Positions 15,528 to 27,477 of a stretch of DNA of 64,000 nucleotides are shown here, in pieces. Numbering within the stretch: the stretch's first letter is position 1; each line of letters opens with the position of its first letter. Made by a program: the position numbers and the translations under genes. The notes beneath the pieces were generated by a model. It did no database searches, was not told where the DNA came from, and saw only the letters and a program-made list of their open reading frames with translations. The DNA comes from Trifolium pratense (lineage: Eukaryota > Streptophyta > Magnoliopsida > Fabales > Fabaceae). Where the stretch lies: contig NC_060062.1 in the NCBI RefSeq assembly GCF_020283565.1, positions 27,216,251 through 27,280,250 of the forward strand, read 5' to 3'.

Positions 15528-17284
15528 TTCTTTTTTCCCCTTCTTTTTTCTTGGAGAATGAATGATATGTGTGCTTCAAATTTGTAATAATGAAAGCGAA
15601 ACCGAATATTTTCGTGTCCGTTGTTGATGTACGGTAGGATCAATGTAATGATGAAGGAAGAAGGGGGATGAAGGGAAGGAACAAAACAAAACAGATGTAA
15701 AGAGGAGTAGGGAAATAGGGAGTTTAAATGCTTATGAGAGACCATTGTAGCTATAGGGAATAAGTTTTTTTTTTTTTTTTTTACAAAGCTATAGGGAATA
15801 CGTTGGTACAGTACCTGTTATAATTGTATAATTGTACATGTGTCTACGAAGACGACAAAAGAGACAGTTACTTCTTCACTGTTTTTTTTCAGACAAATAA
15901 ACATCAAAAGTTTTAACTCTGTTTTTTGGGATCAAGAGATGTTGCTTTGTCTTAATCTTTGTTTAACTTTTATGGAAATGTTTTGACTGTAATTATAAAG
16001 GGTGGTTTGTGCTTATCAAAAAAATAAATAAATAAATAAAGGGTGGTTTGTGTTTTCTTATGGATCAAGAGTTGATCCTTTGTTTTAACCTTAATTTGTC
16101 AAGTAGATGCTAGTAATTTTTGTCATAAGCTTAGTTGAAAGAAATTGCATTATATATATATATATACACACACACGCAGTGATGTTTAAATTTCGGTCAT
16201 TTCACTTATCCACCTTAAAAGTGGAATTTGTAGTCACTAGACTACTTAACAAAAAAAAAATTTGATAATTATTTAATAAAGAAAAATGATAAACAACGTC
16301 CTAGAGATACTAATTAAACATATCAATAAAAAAAAATTGAAATTTTTGTATTTAATATCTTAAAGATATAAAAAATTATCTTTTTTTTTTGTAGAATAAA
16401 AAATTATCTTTTTAACATTAACTTTATCTTTAATTTTCTTTTTAAATATACTAGACAAATATCTGAGACACGGTTTAGCAGGACCCTTTTAATAAAGTAT
16501 GGTTTTTTATAAGCAACTATTATAAGCAAAAAACCACTTTTAAATTCACTGGAAAACTGATTTATCTAGTCCATAATATAGACTAATTACATCAGTTTTT
16601 CAATAACCTTAAGAAATAATTTATTTATTTTTTTGCTTATAATAGTGACCAAAGGAACTATGTTTTACTCTTCTTGATTCTTAGCTCAATGGCTCTAATT
16701 TATTGAAATTCAAATGAATTTATTAAGTATATACATGTAGTTAGCTCAATATTCGTATCATTCTATGATTTCAGACCGTTTAGCTTGAAAAAGCCATCAT
16801 CGCTTGCTGCAGGAAGTAGTGGGTACGTGTGTCGTTCCATTCGCCTTAATTGAATAGGGACTTCTATTTTATCTTTTAGGACTAAATAGGAGTTTGCACG
16901 CTTCTTTGTTATTCTATGTTTATCTCTTTGGGATGTTTGTCACACTCGTGCTTGAGGATAATCGATTAGGCTCGATTAAGTTGATTAAACTTGTGCTGAT
17001 TTATGTATTTGTATCACTCATTTGGGTCGAACTGCACTTTGCTGGGTCAGGTTCCATGTCCCCCTAGTTTATTTTTCTTTTATACTTTTCTCTTATTTTA
17101 TTATTACATATGAGACTATGGTAGACAACGAGAGACTTGATGTGTGCCTTAATTGTGTAGGTCTCATTAACTAGTTAAAGTTTCTTATAAAACTTTAACT
17201 AGTTAGAGAGGTAAAATTTAGTAGATAGTGTCTAAAGTAACCGTTATTTTTGTTTTGTTCTTAGATGTATTCACAAACAAAATA
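15528..17284. other. bHLH 5' flank and intergenic DNA
   Basis: Holds the promoter and 5' UTR of the minus-strand bHLH gene, including a CT-rich leader on that strand. Also present: a poly-T run (15765), a worn SINE tail (16173-16260), a small foldback around 16510-16650 (AACTATTATAAGCAAAAAA against TTTTTTTGCTTATAATAGT) and a perfect 15-bp hairpin at about 17166-17203 (AACTAGTTAAAGTTT, 6-nt loop). No other gene recognised. Confidence 0.5.
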
Positions 17285-17557
17285 TTTCGTCCGGTCCTTT
17301 TTATAAGAAATAATTTGAAAAGAAAAAAAATTGGTCCTTTTTATAAGAAGCAATCTTTAAATTTATTGTTTATTAATTAAACAATACCATTTTTACCTTA
17401 TTAAATTGTATCAAATGTAATGCATTTCAATTAGAGTGACATATTCTCTATACTTTGGAATATATTATAAAATTTTAAAAAAATTAATAAGAAAGATAAG
17501 GTTCCTTAATCTGTGTGTTTTTTTAAAATTGTTCCTTATAAAAAGAATCGAAGAAAG
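17285..17557. mobile_element. Stowaway-like MITE, diverged
   Basis: A 273-bp element flanked by TA (17283-17284 and 17558-17559). The worn ends CGTCCGGTCCTTTTTATAAG and CCTTATAAAAAGAATCGAAG match the 4753-5041 element. Confidence 0.75.
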
Positions 17558-18663
17558 TACAAAAGTAACGTTGGAAAGCAATCATTGAAGCTTATATTAT
17601 TATGAAACATTTGATTTTATATATTTAATATAATTATATAAGAAAAAAGAAAAATGAATATTAAGTTGTGCTATATTATTTCTAGCTAATAAAAAATTAC
17701 ATTTATAAATCTAAGAATCACAGTATTCTTTTAACTCTTTGTAGAATATTTATTTACAATCTTTAATGTTCGAAAATTAAAATGGCAAAAATAAATGTCA
17801 TTATAAAAGATTGTCAAAACCATGATTTCTTATGTTTAACTACTTTGGTCGAAACCATTTTAAATGTTGTTTGTTTCGCAATAAAATTCCTAATATTAAC
17901 CTGAAAACTCCCATTAAATTTATATTTTCTCTTATCCATTCATGCCAAATGTTTAAGAGTTTAATGGACATAAACAGACAGAGTAAAAAAAACTTTACAC
18001 ACTCAACCAATATGAGTGTTTCAACCTTCTATGTCATATCATGAAAGTGAGGTTAGATGTGATGACGTGACGGAAAACATGATTGTGATTGGTTGACAGT
18101 GTAAAATTACTTTATACTATCATATTCTTTTTTCTCAATGTTTAATTATTACTATAATGTTTCATTGTATTTTTTTTTTTATCACAGTTATGGCGTATAT
18201 TGAAATAAGAAAAAATAACTGCCCATAAAAAAATAACTAGATCTTGAATTTCTAATATAAACATTTATGTAAGTTTAAAACAAAAATGAAAAGTAAAATT
18301 GATGTGGATGGATGATGTATGTGGCAAATGGTGTATGGAATATATATAGTGGTGGTGTTTGGTGCAAAAAGGAAATAAGCGGTGCAGGAAGCAATGACCA
18401 TCAACGGAAAAAGATAACTGTTACTTAACAGTCTCATTCTTTATTTCCTTACTCTGGCCGGCGCCGACAGCTTTGTTTGAGGGAATCAAAACGATACAGA
18501 TGGTCATCATCATATACAATATGCTCATCCGACAATCTCTTTTGCTTCTTGGATCACTTGTTCTGCCTGCGTTACACACACCATCGTCTTGTCTATGTAA
18601 TGCTTTCACACAAACAAACCCCATTTGCTATTTGTTCCAAGGAATGGTAACATATGTGATTTA
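17558..18663. other. Intergenic, nothing coding recognised
   Basis: A possible worn MITE lies at about 17990-18110 (ACTTTACACACTCAACCAAT against ATTGGTTGACAGTGTAAAAT). The less AT-rich patch at 18440-18620 has short open frames on both strands, but I recognise no protein in either. Confidence 0.35.
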
Positions 18664-19117
18664 AAGAGAGTTTGGTAAAACATAGGATAGCTTATAAGCT
18701 AGCTTATAGGGGATGTACTTATAATGATTAACTTATAAGTTAATTTTTAGCTTATAGCGAATAAGCTAGCTGATTGAATTTGTAGTGTTTGGTAAAATTA
18801 GCGGTTGAACATACTTATAATTATGAAACGAAATAAAAAATATATGTTTAATTAATATTTAATTTTTTTAAGTAAGATAATAGGGGTAAAGTTGGAAGAT
18901 ATTGCATAATAGGAGTAAATATTAATTAAACATATCTTTTTATGTTATTTCATATTTATAAGCTGGTTCAACCGTTAATTTTATCAAACACTACAAATTC
19001 AATCAACCATCTTATTCGCTATAAGTTAAAAACTAGCTTATAAGATATCTGTCATAAGCTCATATGCTATAAGCTAGTTTATCAATTATCCGCTATTTTT
19101 TTTTATCAAACGGGGTC
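18664..19117. mobile_element. Tourist/Harbinger-like foldback MITE
   Basis: About 450 bp with ends GAGAGTTTGGTAAAACA and TATCAAACGGGGTC, flanked by TTA. The arms are rich in AAGCTAGCTTATAAGC blocks and pair along much of their length. The interior lacks coding. It resembles the element at 26280-26680. Confidence 0.75.
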
Positions 19118-19580
19118 TTAATATAAAAAAATTTACTTTAAAAGTTGTCAATTTAATTATTTAAAAGTATTTTTTTTTTAAATTGTTAATTTAATTTTTT
19201 AAAAGTCAAAATATTTTTTTAATGTAAAATTTATGAATTTTTTTAACATGTATCTTTAAGACACTTTGTTTGCAAGACATTTGTTATAATAATATAATAT
19301 TTTTAATGAATTTAAAAAGTATATTTTTCATAAGTAGTAATTTATTTTATTCTTTTATGAGAAATATCTAGAGTGAAGACCGAAGAGATACTGTCACAAT
19401 ACAAGATAGAGAAGATTCGAGGAGTTAAAAGACATTTACAAATTAATGAGACTCGAATTTGCACTACTCAGTATATAGGACTAGACTGAACTCTTTTATG
19501 TTACTATATAGAGGCTAGAAAATCTCTCACAAACTCATAACCAACCACAAATAAATTTAAAGATTGAAGTAAGGAAAGTT

Positions 19581-20024
19581 GATGGTTTCTCTCCCAACCC
19601 CCCTCAATTTTTTTCTACCCCCCAAAAATCCAAGTTTGCCCCTTGCGGTTTGAAACATTTTTGTCAAAAAACTTCGGTTCGTATTCACCGAAGCCAAATA
19701 TTAGACCATTTCGGTAACTGCAAACCGAACATTAGCGTTTTCGGTACACAAAAAACGAACGTCAGCTTGTTCGGTATCTGCGAACCGAAATATCCTATAT
19801 TTCGGTACGTTGGTCGCTGGAATTAGGTCATTTTCGGTAGAAGTTTACCGAAATAATTGTTTCGGTACATGCGAACCGAAATGTCCCAAATTTCGGTAAG
19901 TGGTTACCGAAATTTATCAGCATGTCAGCTTATTTCGGTTCGTATAAACCGCAGTACCCCCAGGGGCAAAAACGGAAATTCAGGGGGTAGAAAAGAATTG
20001 AGGGGGGTTGGGAGAGAAAACATC
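19581..20024. mobile_element. Mutator-like MITE with TTCGGTA core
   Basis: A 444-bp element with ~45-bp inverted ends (GATGGTTTCTCTCCCAACCC / revcomp GATGTTTTCTCTCCCAACCC). It is flanked by a perfect 9-bp duplication AGGAAAGTT (19572-19580 and 20025-20033). The 9-bp duplication indicates Mutator-type insertion. The interior is about ten TTTCGGTA...ACCGAAAT mini-palindromes. Confidence 0.92.
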
Positions 20025-20033
20025 AGGAAAGTT

Positions 20034-21171
20034 TTCAAGTTCTTGAAGATTCTCATTTGGGAATTTTTGAAGGAGCACAAATTTTTTTTTTTTTTTTAAA
20101 ATGAGTTAGGAGATTAAACTCCGGACCTATAACATACGATCCAAATCTCTCACCACTATAACAAAGCTAGTGGCTTGGAGCACAAAATTGTTTTGTTTGC
20201 AATTATTTTGGTTCTTCATATCTAAAATATTTTCTATTGTCAAGTAAGTCTAGTAGCTAGAAAAATTATGTTAAAACCACTAGATTTAATTGATAGAGAC
20301 ATCATATTATATAGGTACGAATTTGTGTTCGGATCCCGATCACTCCACTTATTCATTTTAAAGGTGATATTTCTAATTACTAGATTACTTGATAAAAAAA
20401 TAAAATAAAAGAATTAACTAATATTAAATGATGTGATTAAATAATGAGTTTTGCTAAAATACACCTACTATTATTTATGAAGTTGTGTTTTAACAACATT
20501 CACTTTAATATGTGTTTAACTACATTTTCGTTACAACTTGCTAAAATACACTTTCATAAATATTAATGGATATATTGTAACAAATGCTTTAATGAAATAC
20601 AAAACGGAAAACAAATGTTACTTAAATGTATTTTATTTGAAGTGGTAGCATCTAAAAATTGCTCATGCAAGATATGGTGCCCTTGTGTACCATCGTCACT
20701 ATAATACACACGACCAAAATATAAATTGTTAAGGATAATACTAGCATTACATTTTAATCTTAAATTAATATTGAAATTAATTTGTTCCCATCCCACCAAT
20801 CCTGATCAAGTACTCCAAGTCCAATTGATAAAGAAGAATATACTCCTATGATGATTGGCCGACACATTCTTTCTTCCCCCACCTATTGGTTTACAAGTAG
20901 TACTACACATTCTTTGTTTCTCATGAAATAAAATAGTATACAAAATCTGGAAAATGTGCATGTGAATATGTCGGGTGGACCCCACGATGATATGAAGGAA
21001 AAATCAACATCTCAAGTCAGTGCTAGCTGCTGCTGCTGCTGCTCTGCTCCAGCAGCAAGAACAGAGGAGACTTCAGATGGTATCACCCAATCTGCAGGAA
21101 GCAGAAGGCAGATACAGCCTGAACTATATTATCACCTATCTATTTCAACTGCATCCTCTAATTAAATTCTA
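20034..21171. other. Intergenic with SINE and Gln/Ala-codon patch
   Basis: Apart from the SINE at 20268, no element is recognised. At 20956-21165 there is a less AT-rich patch with CTG repeats (GCTGCTGCTGCTGCTGCTCT) and short open frames in two phases. No family recognised, so no gene is called. Confidence 0.35.
20268..20404 (+). mobile_element. tRNA-derived SINE (Au-like), worn
   Basis: A degraded A-box, a B-box-like GTGTTCGGATCCCGATC, the ACTCCACTTATTCATTTTAA tail and a terminal A-rich run match the SINE copies at 13530 and 44847. Confidence 0.7.
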
Positions 21172-21428
21172 CTCCCTCCGTCCTACAATGAGTGAGTCAG
21201 TTGACTGCGTCATGCATGTCAATACATAACTTTGACGACTAATATTTTTAATTATATAATAGTAAAAATTATATAAATATGATATTTTGAAAATACTCAT
21301 CGAGATGATCCAACAATATCTTATATGTTAATATTTGTTTTTATTTATTAGTGGAAAAATAGGGTCAAAGTAAGATGTGTGAATAGTGTATATAGTCAAA
21401 ATGACTCACTCGTTTTAAGACGGAGGAG
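21172..21428. mobile_element. Stowaway-like MITE
   Basis: A 257-bp element with ends CTCCCTCCGTCC and (G)ACGGAGGAG and TA on both sides (21170-21171, 21429-21430). Subterminal GAGTGAGTCA and TGACTCACTC are inverted. Confidence 0.9.
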
Positions 21429-21433
21429 TAATT

Positions 21434-22290
21434 GTTGGAACATGATGTGAAATTGAAGGAAGAAACTACGTGGATTGTGAATTTGAAAAAAAAACAACTT
21501 TAAGTCCCATATTGGAGGGAACACAACCCTTAGTAGTGGAGCCGGCCCCAAGAGGTACCCAGTTTTGTAAACGGGTGACCACGCATTCCTTGTCGAATAT
21601 CACACACACGCGCGCGCCGCCGCCGTCCGGCTCGGATCGGGCCGGGCTTGGGCTTGGTGATATATTAATTTTTTAAGAAAAAACAGCGCATATCCGTTGC
21701 TCAGTCAAATTTTTGTTCCTAAATATCTGCTCACGTTTTTTATCAGTTTTTGAAATTCAACTGATTCCTAAAATTTAGTAATTCAGTTCCCCACTTCCTC
21801 AAATTCGATTTTCAAAATATACGATAAATAGCAGCCTTTTGTTTTGTCATTCTTTAGTTCATACAAGTCTCTGATAATAATTTTTTCCTTCTCTCTTCTT
21901 GCTTTCTTCACTGAAAAAATTCTTTCTTTCTTTGTTGTTTCATCGAGTGGCTTTGCAGCCATAGAGAATTGATACTCTTGTATCAATTATCGAATTGATT
22001 CATCGAATCAATAGAGAAGGGTGTATCTCTGCCCGAATTCTACAGTGCAATAACAATTCGGTATTAAATTGTGAAGGCTATTTTATCCTGGAGACTTCAC
22101 GGTTGATAGTCTACTCTGCACAATTTTGAGTAGTACCGTGAAACATCTTAAAGAAGGCGTATTCACTCGGAACTCAACCGATAATATTTTTACAGTAGTA
22201 GCATTTTCGAAATTTTTCAAAATCAAAAACAACAGTAAATCATTCTAGTACTTAGTAAATTTCATTTAGGTAATTTCACACTTCCAATTC
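21434..22290 (+). mobile_element. Possible solo LTR or LTR fragment
   Basis: Starts TGTTGGAACATGATG and contains AAGTCCCATATTGGAGG and AGTAGTGGAGCCGGCC, sequence I associate with plant copia LTRs. Downstream is a leader-like stretch (TATCTCTGCCCGAATTC). No paired LTR, primer site or clear right end was found, so both the type and the right border are tentative. Confidence 0.38.
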
Positions 22291-22316
22291 TCTTGAGATA
22301 TAGTTCTCCCTCCGGT

Positions 22317-22318
<2 letters not shown>

Positions 22319-22347
<29 letters not shown>
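22319..22347. repeat. (TA)n tract, target of foldback element
   Basis: About 14 TA units. The matching tract at 23936-23998 flanks the other side of the 22348-23934 element. Confidence 0.95.
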
Positions 22348-23931
22348 GGGGCTGCTAACTTAGACCCAGTTGGGTCTAAGTTAGCAAGGTGCACCTTTTC
22401 AGTTGGACAAAAATACCCATTCTTTTTAATTAATTAACCGAAATACCCATCAATGGACGCGGATCCAGTGTCGCGCGCGTACCGAAGGACCATGGTTACA
22501 GATCGTTGATTTCCATCAGACAGCCAAGATCTGATCTCATCAAGACTGTCTGATCAATCCGACAGCCCAGATCATCCTGATCCATCAGATTCCAGCGCGT
22601 GCGCCACACTGGATTACACCCTGGAGAGAGAAAAATTTGCTTTTTAAAAGTAGGACACGTGTCACACAATGGTTGGCTGGACGTGATTTTTGTTCATTTA
22701 ATACTTTGAACTCAATTATTTCGTTGTAAATTAATTTTTTATTTTTTTTTTATACCAAAATTCATAATTTTTTTTTTCTACAAATAGAGACTTGGTTCGT
22801 TTGATTTGGACACCGAAAAAAAAAATGCAATTTTTCACTACCTTAATCTCATTTTTTGTCTACTAAATACGTTACTTGTGTGTTGTAATTTAACACGCAC
22901 CACTCAACCAACTCACTGAAACCATTATACCAGGAAAATAGTAGATAATATTCTGGAACTTTTGGTATATTTTATGAAATTTTTGGAGACCTGAAACTAT
23001 TTTTAGTTAATTAAATGAGATAAAACGGTAATTAAAAACTAGTGTTTGCTTCTGAAACCATTTTACTGGTAGAATGGTTGCACATAGTTGTATTTTGAAA
23101 CCATTTTACTGGTAGAATGGTTTCAATGAGTAATTTATTAATTGTGTTTGCTTCTGAAACCATTTATCTGGAACAATGGTTTCAGAGAGTTGTAATCTGA
23201 AACCATTTTGCTGGTAGAATGGTTTCAGTAAGTTGATTATTAGTTATTTGCTTCTGAAACCATTTAGCTTGTAGAATGGTTGCACATAGTTGTATTCTGA
23301 AACCATTTTACTGGTAGAATGGTTTCAGTGAGTAATTTATTAATTGTGTTTGCTTCTGAAACCATTTATCTGGTACAATGGTTTCAGAGAGTTGTAATCT
23401 GAAACCATTTTGTTGGTAGAATGGTTTCAGTGAGTTGATGTAAGGTAGTGAAAAATGAGATTAAAGTAGTGAAAAATTGGGGTTTTTTTCTGTGTCCAAA
23501 TCAAACGAACCAAGTCTCTATTTGTAGAGAAAAAAAAATTATGAATTTTGGTATAAAAAAAATAAAAAATAATTTACAACGAAATAATTGAGTTCAAAGT
23601 ATTAAATGGAAAAAAATCACGCTCAGCCGATCAGACAGCGACACGTGTCCTGCTTTTAAAATGTAGATTCTTCTCTCTCCAGGGTGTAATCCAGTGTGGT
23701 GCACGCGCTGGAATCTGATGGATTCGGATGATCTGGGATGTCTGATAGATCAGATAGTCTTGATAAGATCAGATCTTGGCTGTCTGATGGAAATCAACGG
23801 TTTGTAATCATGGTCCTGCGGTACGCGCGCGACACTGGATTTGCGTCCATTGATGGTATTTTGGTTAATTAATTAAAAAGAATGGGTATTTTTGTCCAAC
23901 TGAAAAGGTGCACCTTGCTAAGTTAGCAGCC

Positions 23932-23934
<3 letters not shown>
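22348..23934. mobile_element. Large foldback element with AAACCATT core
   Basis: A 1.59-kb non-coding element whose two arms of about 500 bp are inverted copies: GGGGCTGCTAACTTAG... and ...CTAAGTTAGCAGCCCC. The left end has an extra small palindrome (TTAGACCCAGTTGGGTCTAA) missing on the right. The arms share TTTCGTTGTAAATTA, a GC-rich patch with CGCGCGTACCG, and a run of TGATCTGATC-like words. The centre (~22860-23445) is tandem units of about 35 bp of the form TGAAACCATTTTACTGGTAG-AATGGTTTCA. It is inserted in (TA)n. No transposase. Best read as a foldback-type, Mutator-like MITE. Confidence 0.88.

Positions 23935-23935
<1 letters not shown>

Positions 23936-23998
<63 letters not shown>
23936..23998. 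repeat. (TA)n tract
   Basis: About 31 TA units directly right of the foldback element. Confidence 0.95.
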
Positions 23999-24000
<2 letters not shown>

Positions 24001-24281
24001 AGTTGGAGTTACTTACCATGTTTAATTTGTGGTTTCTTTTCATAAATTTGTTTTAGCTTTATCTCTATTTGTGACAAAAATTATTAGAAACTAACCAAAT
24101 AAATTGTGAAAATAATCAATTAAAGTTTTTTTTTTGACTTAAAAAAAATAAAAAAAAATTGTATTTTATATATATATATAGTATATATTTGACGGAATAT
24201 TATATATTTTTTTAGAAGTGGTTTTTGGGTAAGTCTCACGAATCTTCTTACACTCTCTACGAGGGAATAGACTCAAGTAAC

Positions 24282-25408
24282 GTGAGAAGTTATTATACAT
24301 AAGTGTAATCCTTATGCATGGTACATAAGTCAATAACATCCATTAGATTGAGCATCCACATGTAATAATCCTAGCCAATCTCAACTCACACACTCACACC
24401 TAAACTCACACCCCCCAAATTTCTCACGTACCCCCCAAATTACTCGCGCACCCCCCCAAATTTCTCGTGCACCCCCCAAATTACTCGCGCACCCCAAATT
24501 TCTCGTGCACCCCCCAAATTTCTCATGCACCCCCAATTTCTCGCGCACCCCCCCAAAATTTTTCACGCACCCCCCAGATGACTTGTGCGCCCAATTTTTT
24601 TTTAACCCCCCATATTTCAAGCCTAAACCATTTTGCTGTGGGAATGGTTTCAAAAATATACACTCCAAAACCATTAAGTGCATAAGATGGTTTTGAAGTA
24701 CAACCTATAATTAGAATCATAATTGTTTTTTTTTGGTACAATTATAATCATTATTTAAAACCAGTTAAATGGTTTCAGATAGTTATACACTAAAACCATT
24801 TGTATTGTAAAATGGTTTTCTGTGTGTTTTTATGGTTTCAAAAATTCTGGAAACCATTATGCTGGTTAAATGGTTTCAGATAGTTATACACTGAAACCAT
24901 TTGTATTATAAAATGGTTTTATGTGTGTTTTTATGGTTTTAAAAATTCTGGAAACCATTATGTTGGTTAAATGGTTTCAGATAGTTATACACTGAAACCA
25001 TTTGTATTGTAAAATGGTTTTATGTGTGTTTATATGGTTTTAAAAATTCTGTAAACCATTATGTTGGTTAAATGGTTTCAAATCACAATTATTGTTCGTA
25101 TTCTAATTATAGGGTTGTACTCTAAAACCATCTTATACACTTAATGGTTTTGGAGTGCATATCTCTGAAACCATTCCCATAACAAAATGGTTTAGGCTAG
25201 AAATGTGGAAGGGACCAAAAAAATAAAATTGGGGGGCAAAAGTCATATTGGGGGTGTGCGAGAAATTTGGGGGTGCATGAGAAATTTGGGGGTGCAGAAG
25301 TAATTTTGGGGGTGCATGAGAAATTTGGGGGTGTGCTAGTAATTTGGGGGGTGCACTAAGTAACTTATGCATGGTGCATAAGGATAGCTTATGTATAATA
25401 ACCAATCC
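24282..25408. mobile_element. Mutator-like element, CACCCCCC and AAACCATT repeats
   Basis: An 1127-bp non-coding element bounded by a 10-bp direct duplication CTCAAGTAAC (24272-24281, 25409-25418). Ends GTTATTATACATAAG / CTTATGTATAATAAC are inverted. The left arm is 24400-24610 (CGCACCCCCCAAATTTCTC repeats), and its inverse is at 25210-25350. The centre is tandem CTGAAACCATTTGTATTGTA-AAATGGTTTT units. Open frames across the C-rich repeats are low-complexity artefacts. Confidence 0.9.
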
Positions 25409-25418
25409 CTCAAGTAAC

Positions 25419-25901
25419 TACTAGATTTCAGTTAAATTTGGATTGATCTAGAATATTTAATTTATTTGTGACCGAAAAAATCTTTGATCACACACCTCTC
25501 AAATAGTTAAAAATTAAAGAAGGATATTACAGCAAAAAACAAATTGTTAAAAATTAAAGAAAGATGGGAAAATGGTCATTTTGGTCTCAATGTGTAATCC
25601 GTTGTCATTCTGGTCCGTCACTGAAGAAAAACTATTAAATAGTTTCTGAATCTGCATTCCATTAGTCAGTTTAGTCCTTACTGTTAAAATTGGCAGTTAA
25701 CTCAACAAAAAAGCTAACATGGGTTTCTGGTCCCTCACAAAAAAAAACATACAAAATAGTCATTGACCCTGCAATCCATTAGTTACTTTGATCCCTAATG
25801 TTAAAAATGATCGTTAACTTTATAAAAAAAATTTATTTTAGTGACGTGTGGCACGCAGAATTAACACATTTATGTAACAGCTGAATGAATGATGTGGTGA
25901 A
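25419..25901. other. Intergenic, degraded repeat
   Basis: Words such as GGTCATTTTGGTCTC, TTTAGTCCTTACTGTTAAAA and TTTGATCCCTAATGTTAAAA recur at about 25570-25810 and look like a decayed TIR element. No boundaries found. Confidence 0.4.
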
Positions 25902-26989
25902 CAGTGGCGGAACTGGAAAATAATTCTTGGGTGGGCCGCAAAAAAATTATAATATTTAAATTAAATATAAAAATTATATTTCATACAAAAATTTAATTTA
26001 GAATAAATATAAATTTTACCACAAAATTAAATTTCATGCTCTAAATAATATTTGACGTGTTCCAAATGACTTGAAAAATTATCAATGATTTATTTTAAAT
26101 TAATATTTATATAAGTTGGATCATCAAAAAATTATATATTTTATTGCTTAAAAGATAATAATTATTTTTAATTGAAAATAGTTGTGCTTTTTTTATAAAA
26201 GAAAAACAAAATTGTCTATTTTTTGTATTGATATATATACATGAAAATTAACATTTTATGAAAAAATGTGTTTGGTTAAGGGTCTGTTTGGTAAAAATAA
26301 GCTATAAGCTAGCTGATAGCTGATAAGCTAGCTGATAGCTGAAAAGCTAGCTTATAGCTGATAGCTGAAAAGCTAGCTTATTGAAATTAAAGTGTTTGGT
26401 AAAATTAGCTTTTAAAGTGATTATTAAATATAAAATTACATAATTGATAGTGGGTAGTTTATTTTTTAGAGTGGGTAGTTATTAAATTAAAGGGTAAAAA
26501 TGGAATAAAGTATAAAAAGCTATAAGCTATAAGCTCAAATGCTACTTGAAATAGCATCTGAAAAAAAGCTATAAGCTAGTACAAAAAGCTTGTTACCAAA
26601 CACCTCTAATTTTTTGAAACAAGCTTATAAGCTCATATAATAAGCTATAAGCTAGCTTATTTGTGTTACCAAACAGAGCCTAAGTGGTTTGAGGAATTGT
26701 TTTGGTCTCAAACTCTCCATGGGTTCAAATTATGGGTATTAAACATGAATTTTTTAAAAGAAAAGAAGAAAATGCAAAAAATATGGGAAGAGGGAGTTGA
26801 ACACAGGACCTGTTGCCATAAAACCATGCCACAAATCACTAGACCAAACTTCCAGTTTAATATATTTTTACCGCAACTAATATATATAGTAGATAGGTAT
26901 AATTTTATAAACCTCCCAAGAGTATTTAAGTAATTTCACATTTTTGGGGTGGGCCATGACCCTCCCCAGCCCCCCTAGGTCCGCTGATG
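25902..26989. mobile_element. hAT-like non-autonomous element (family C)
   Basis: The left end CAGTGGCGGAACTGG and right end GGTCCGCTG (plus ATG) lie inside an 8-bp duplication GTGGTGAA (25894-25901, 26990-26997). An 8-bp duplication and CAG ends fit hAT. A Tourist MITE (26280-26680) is nested inside. No transposase remains. A second, inverted copy is at 45780-46366. Confidence 0.7.
26280..26680. mobile_element. Tourist-like MITE
   Basis: A 401-bp element with ends GGGTCTGTTTGGTAA and TTACCAAACAGAGCC and TAA on both sides (26277-26279, 26681-26683), as for PIF/Harbinger. The arms are rich in AAGCTAGCTTATAGCTGATA words. Confidence 0.88.
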
Positions 26990-27224
26990 GTGGTGAAGGA
27001 CTAAAATAACATTATTTTTTTTCTTTCTCTTCATTACTTTATTTGCACTGCCGATGAGAATCCATTAACTAAACACGTTGTTTGGGTCATGACAGAGTTT
27101 TAGAAAATATCGCATTAAACTTTGACCATTCACATAACTGAGTTAAACATAAAATCTTAACTCAAAATTTAAAATTATGAGTTTTCTTATTTATATAGTG
27201 TTTATCAAATATGAAACTTTTACT

Positions 27225-27463
27225 TTGTTTAGAGGCAAGATTGCTGATTTTTCTACCATTCTTGACCAAATCAAATTTATCTCTTGAATTTGGTTTAGTG
27301 GTAGAGCGGGACACAAAACAGGTTACTCGTTTTTCAATTGGTGTAGTAACCCTTTATGTTGTTTACAAAGTATTTGATTTGAAGCTTTATAACTTCTTTT
27401 TGTATTGTAAGGATTGAGTACTCCTTGTACTCCTTATTAATACAATTTTGCTTATAAAAAAAA
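27225..27463 (+). mobile_element. 5'-truncated LINE 3' end
   Basis: A 239-bp insert ending in CCTTATTAATACAATTTTGC and a poly(A), flanked by a 14-bp perfect duplication ATGAAACTTTTACT (27211-27224, 27464-27477). The 3' end and long variable TSD are typical of plant L1 LINEs copied by target-primed reverse transcription. A processed transcript is the alternative. Confidence 0.8.
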
Positions 27464-27477
27464 ATGAAACTTTTACT

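Noticed and set aside
20956..21229. Small gene with a Gln/Ala-rich or Cys-rich start
   Set aside because: Two overlapping phases are open only because of CTG repeats; no family or splice signals recognised.
24381..25405. Several 63-100-residue frames rich in Pro/Thr or Gly/Glu
   Set aside because: They read the C-rich tandem repeats of the Mutator-like element in both directions.
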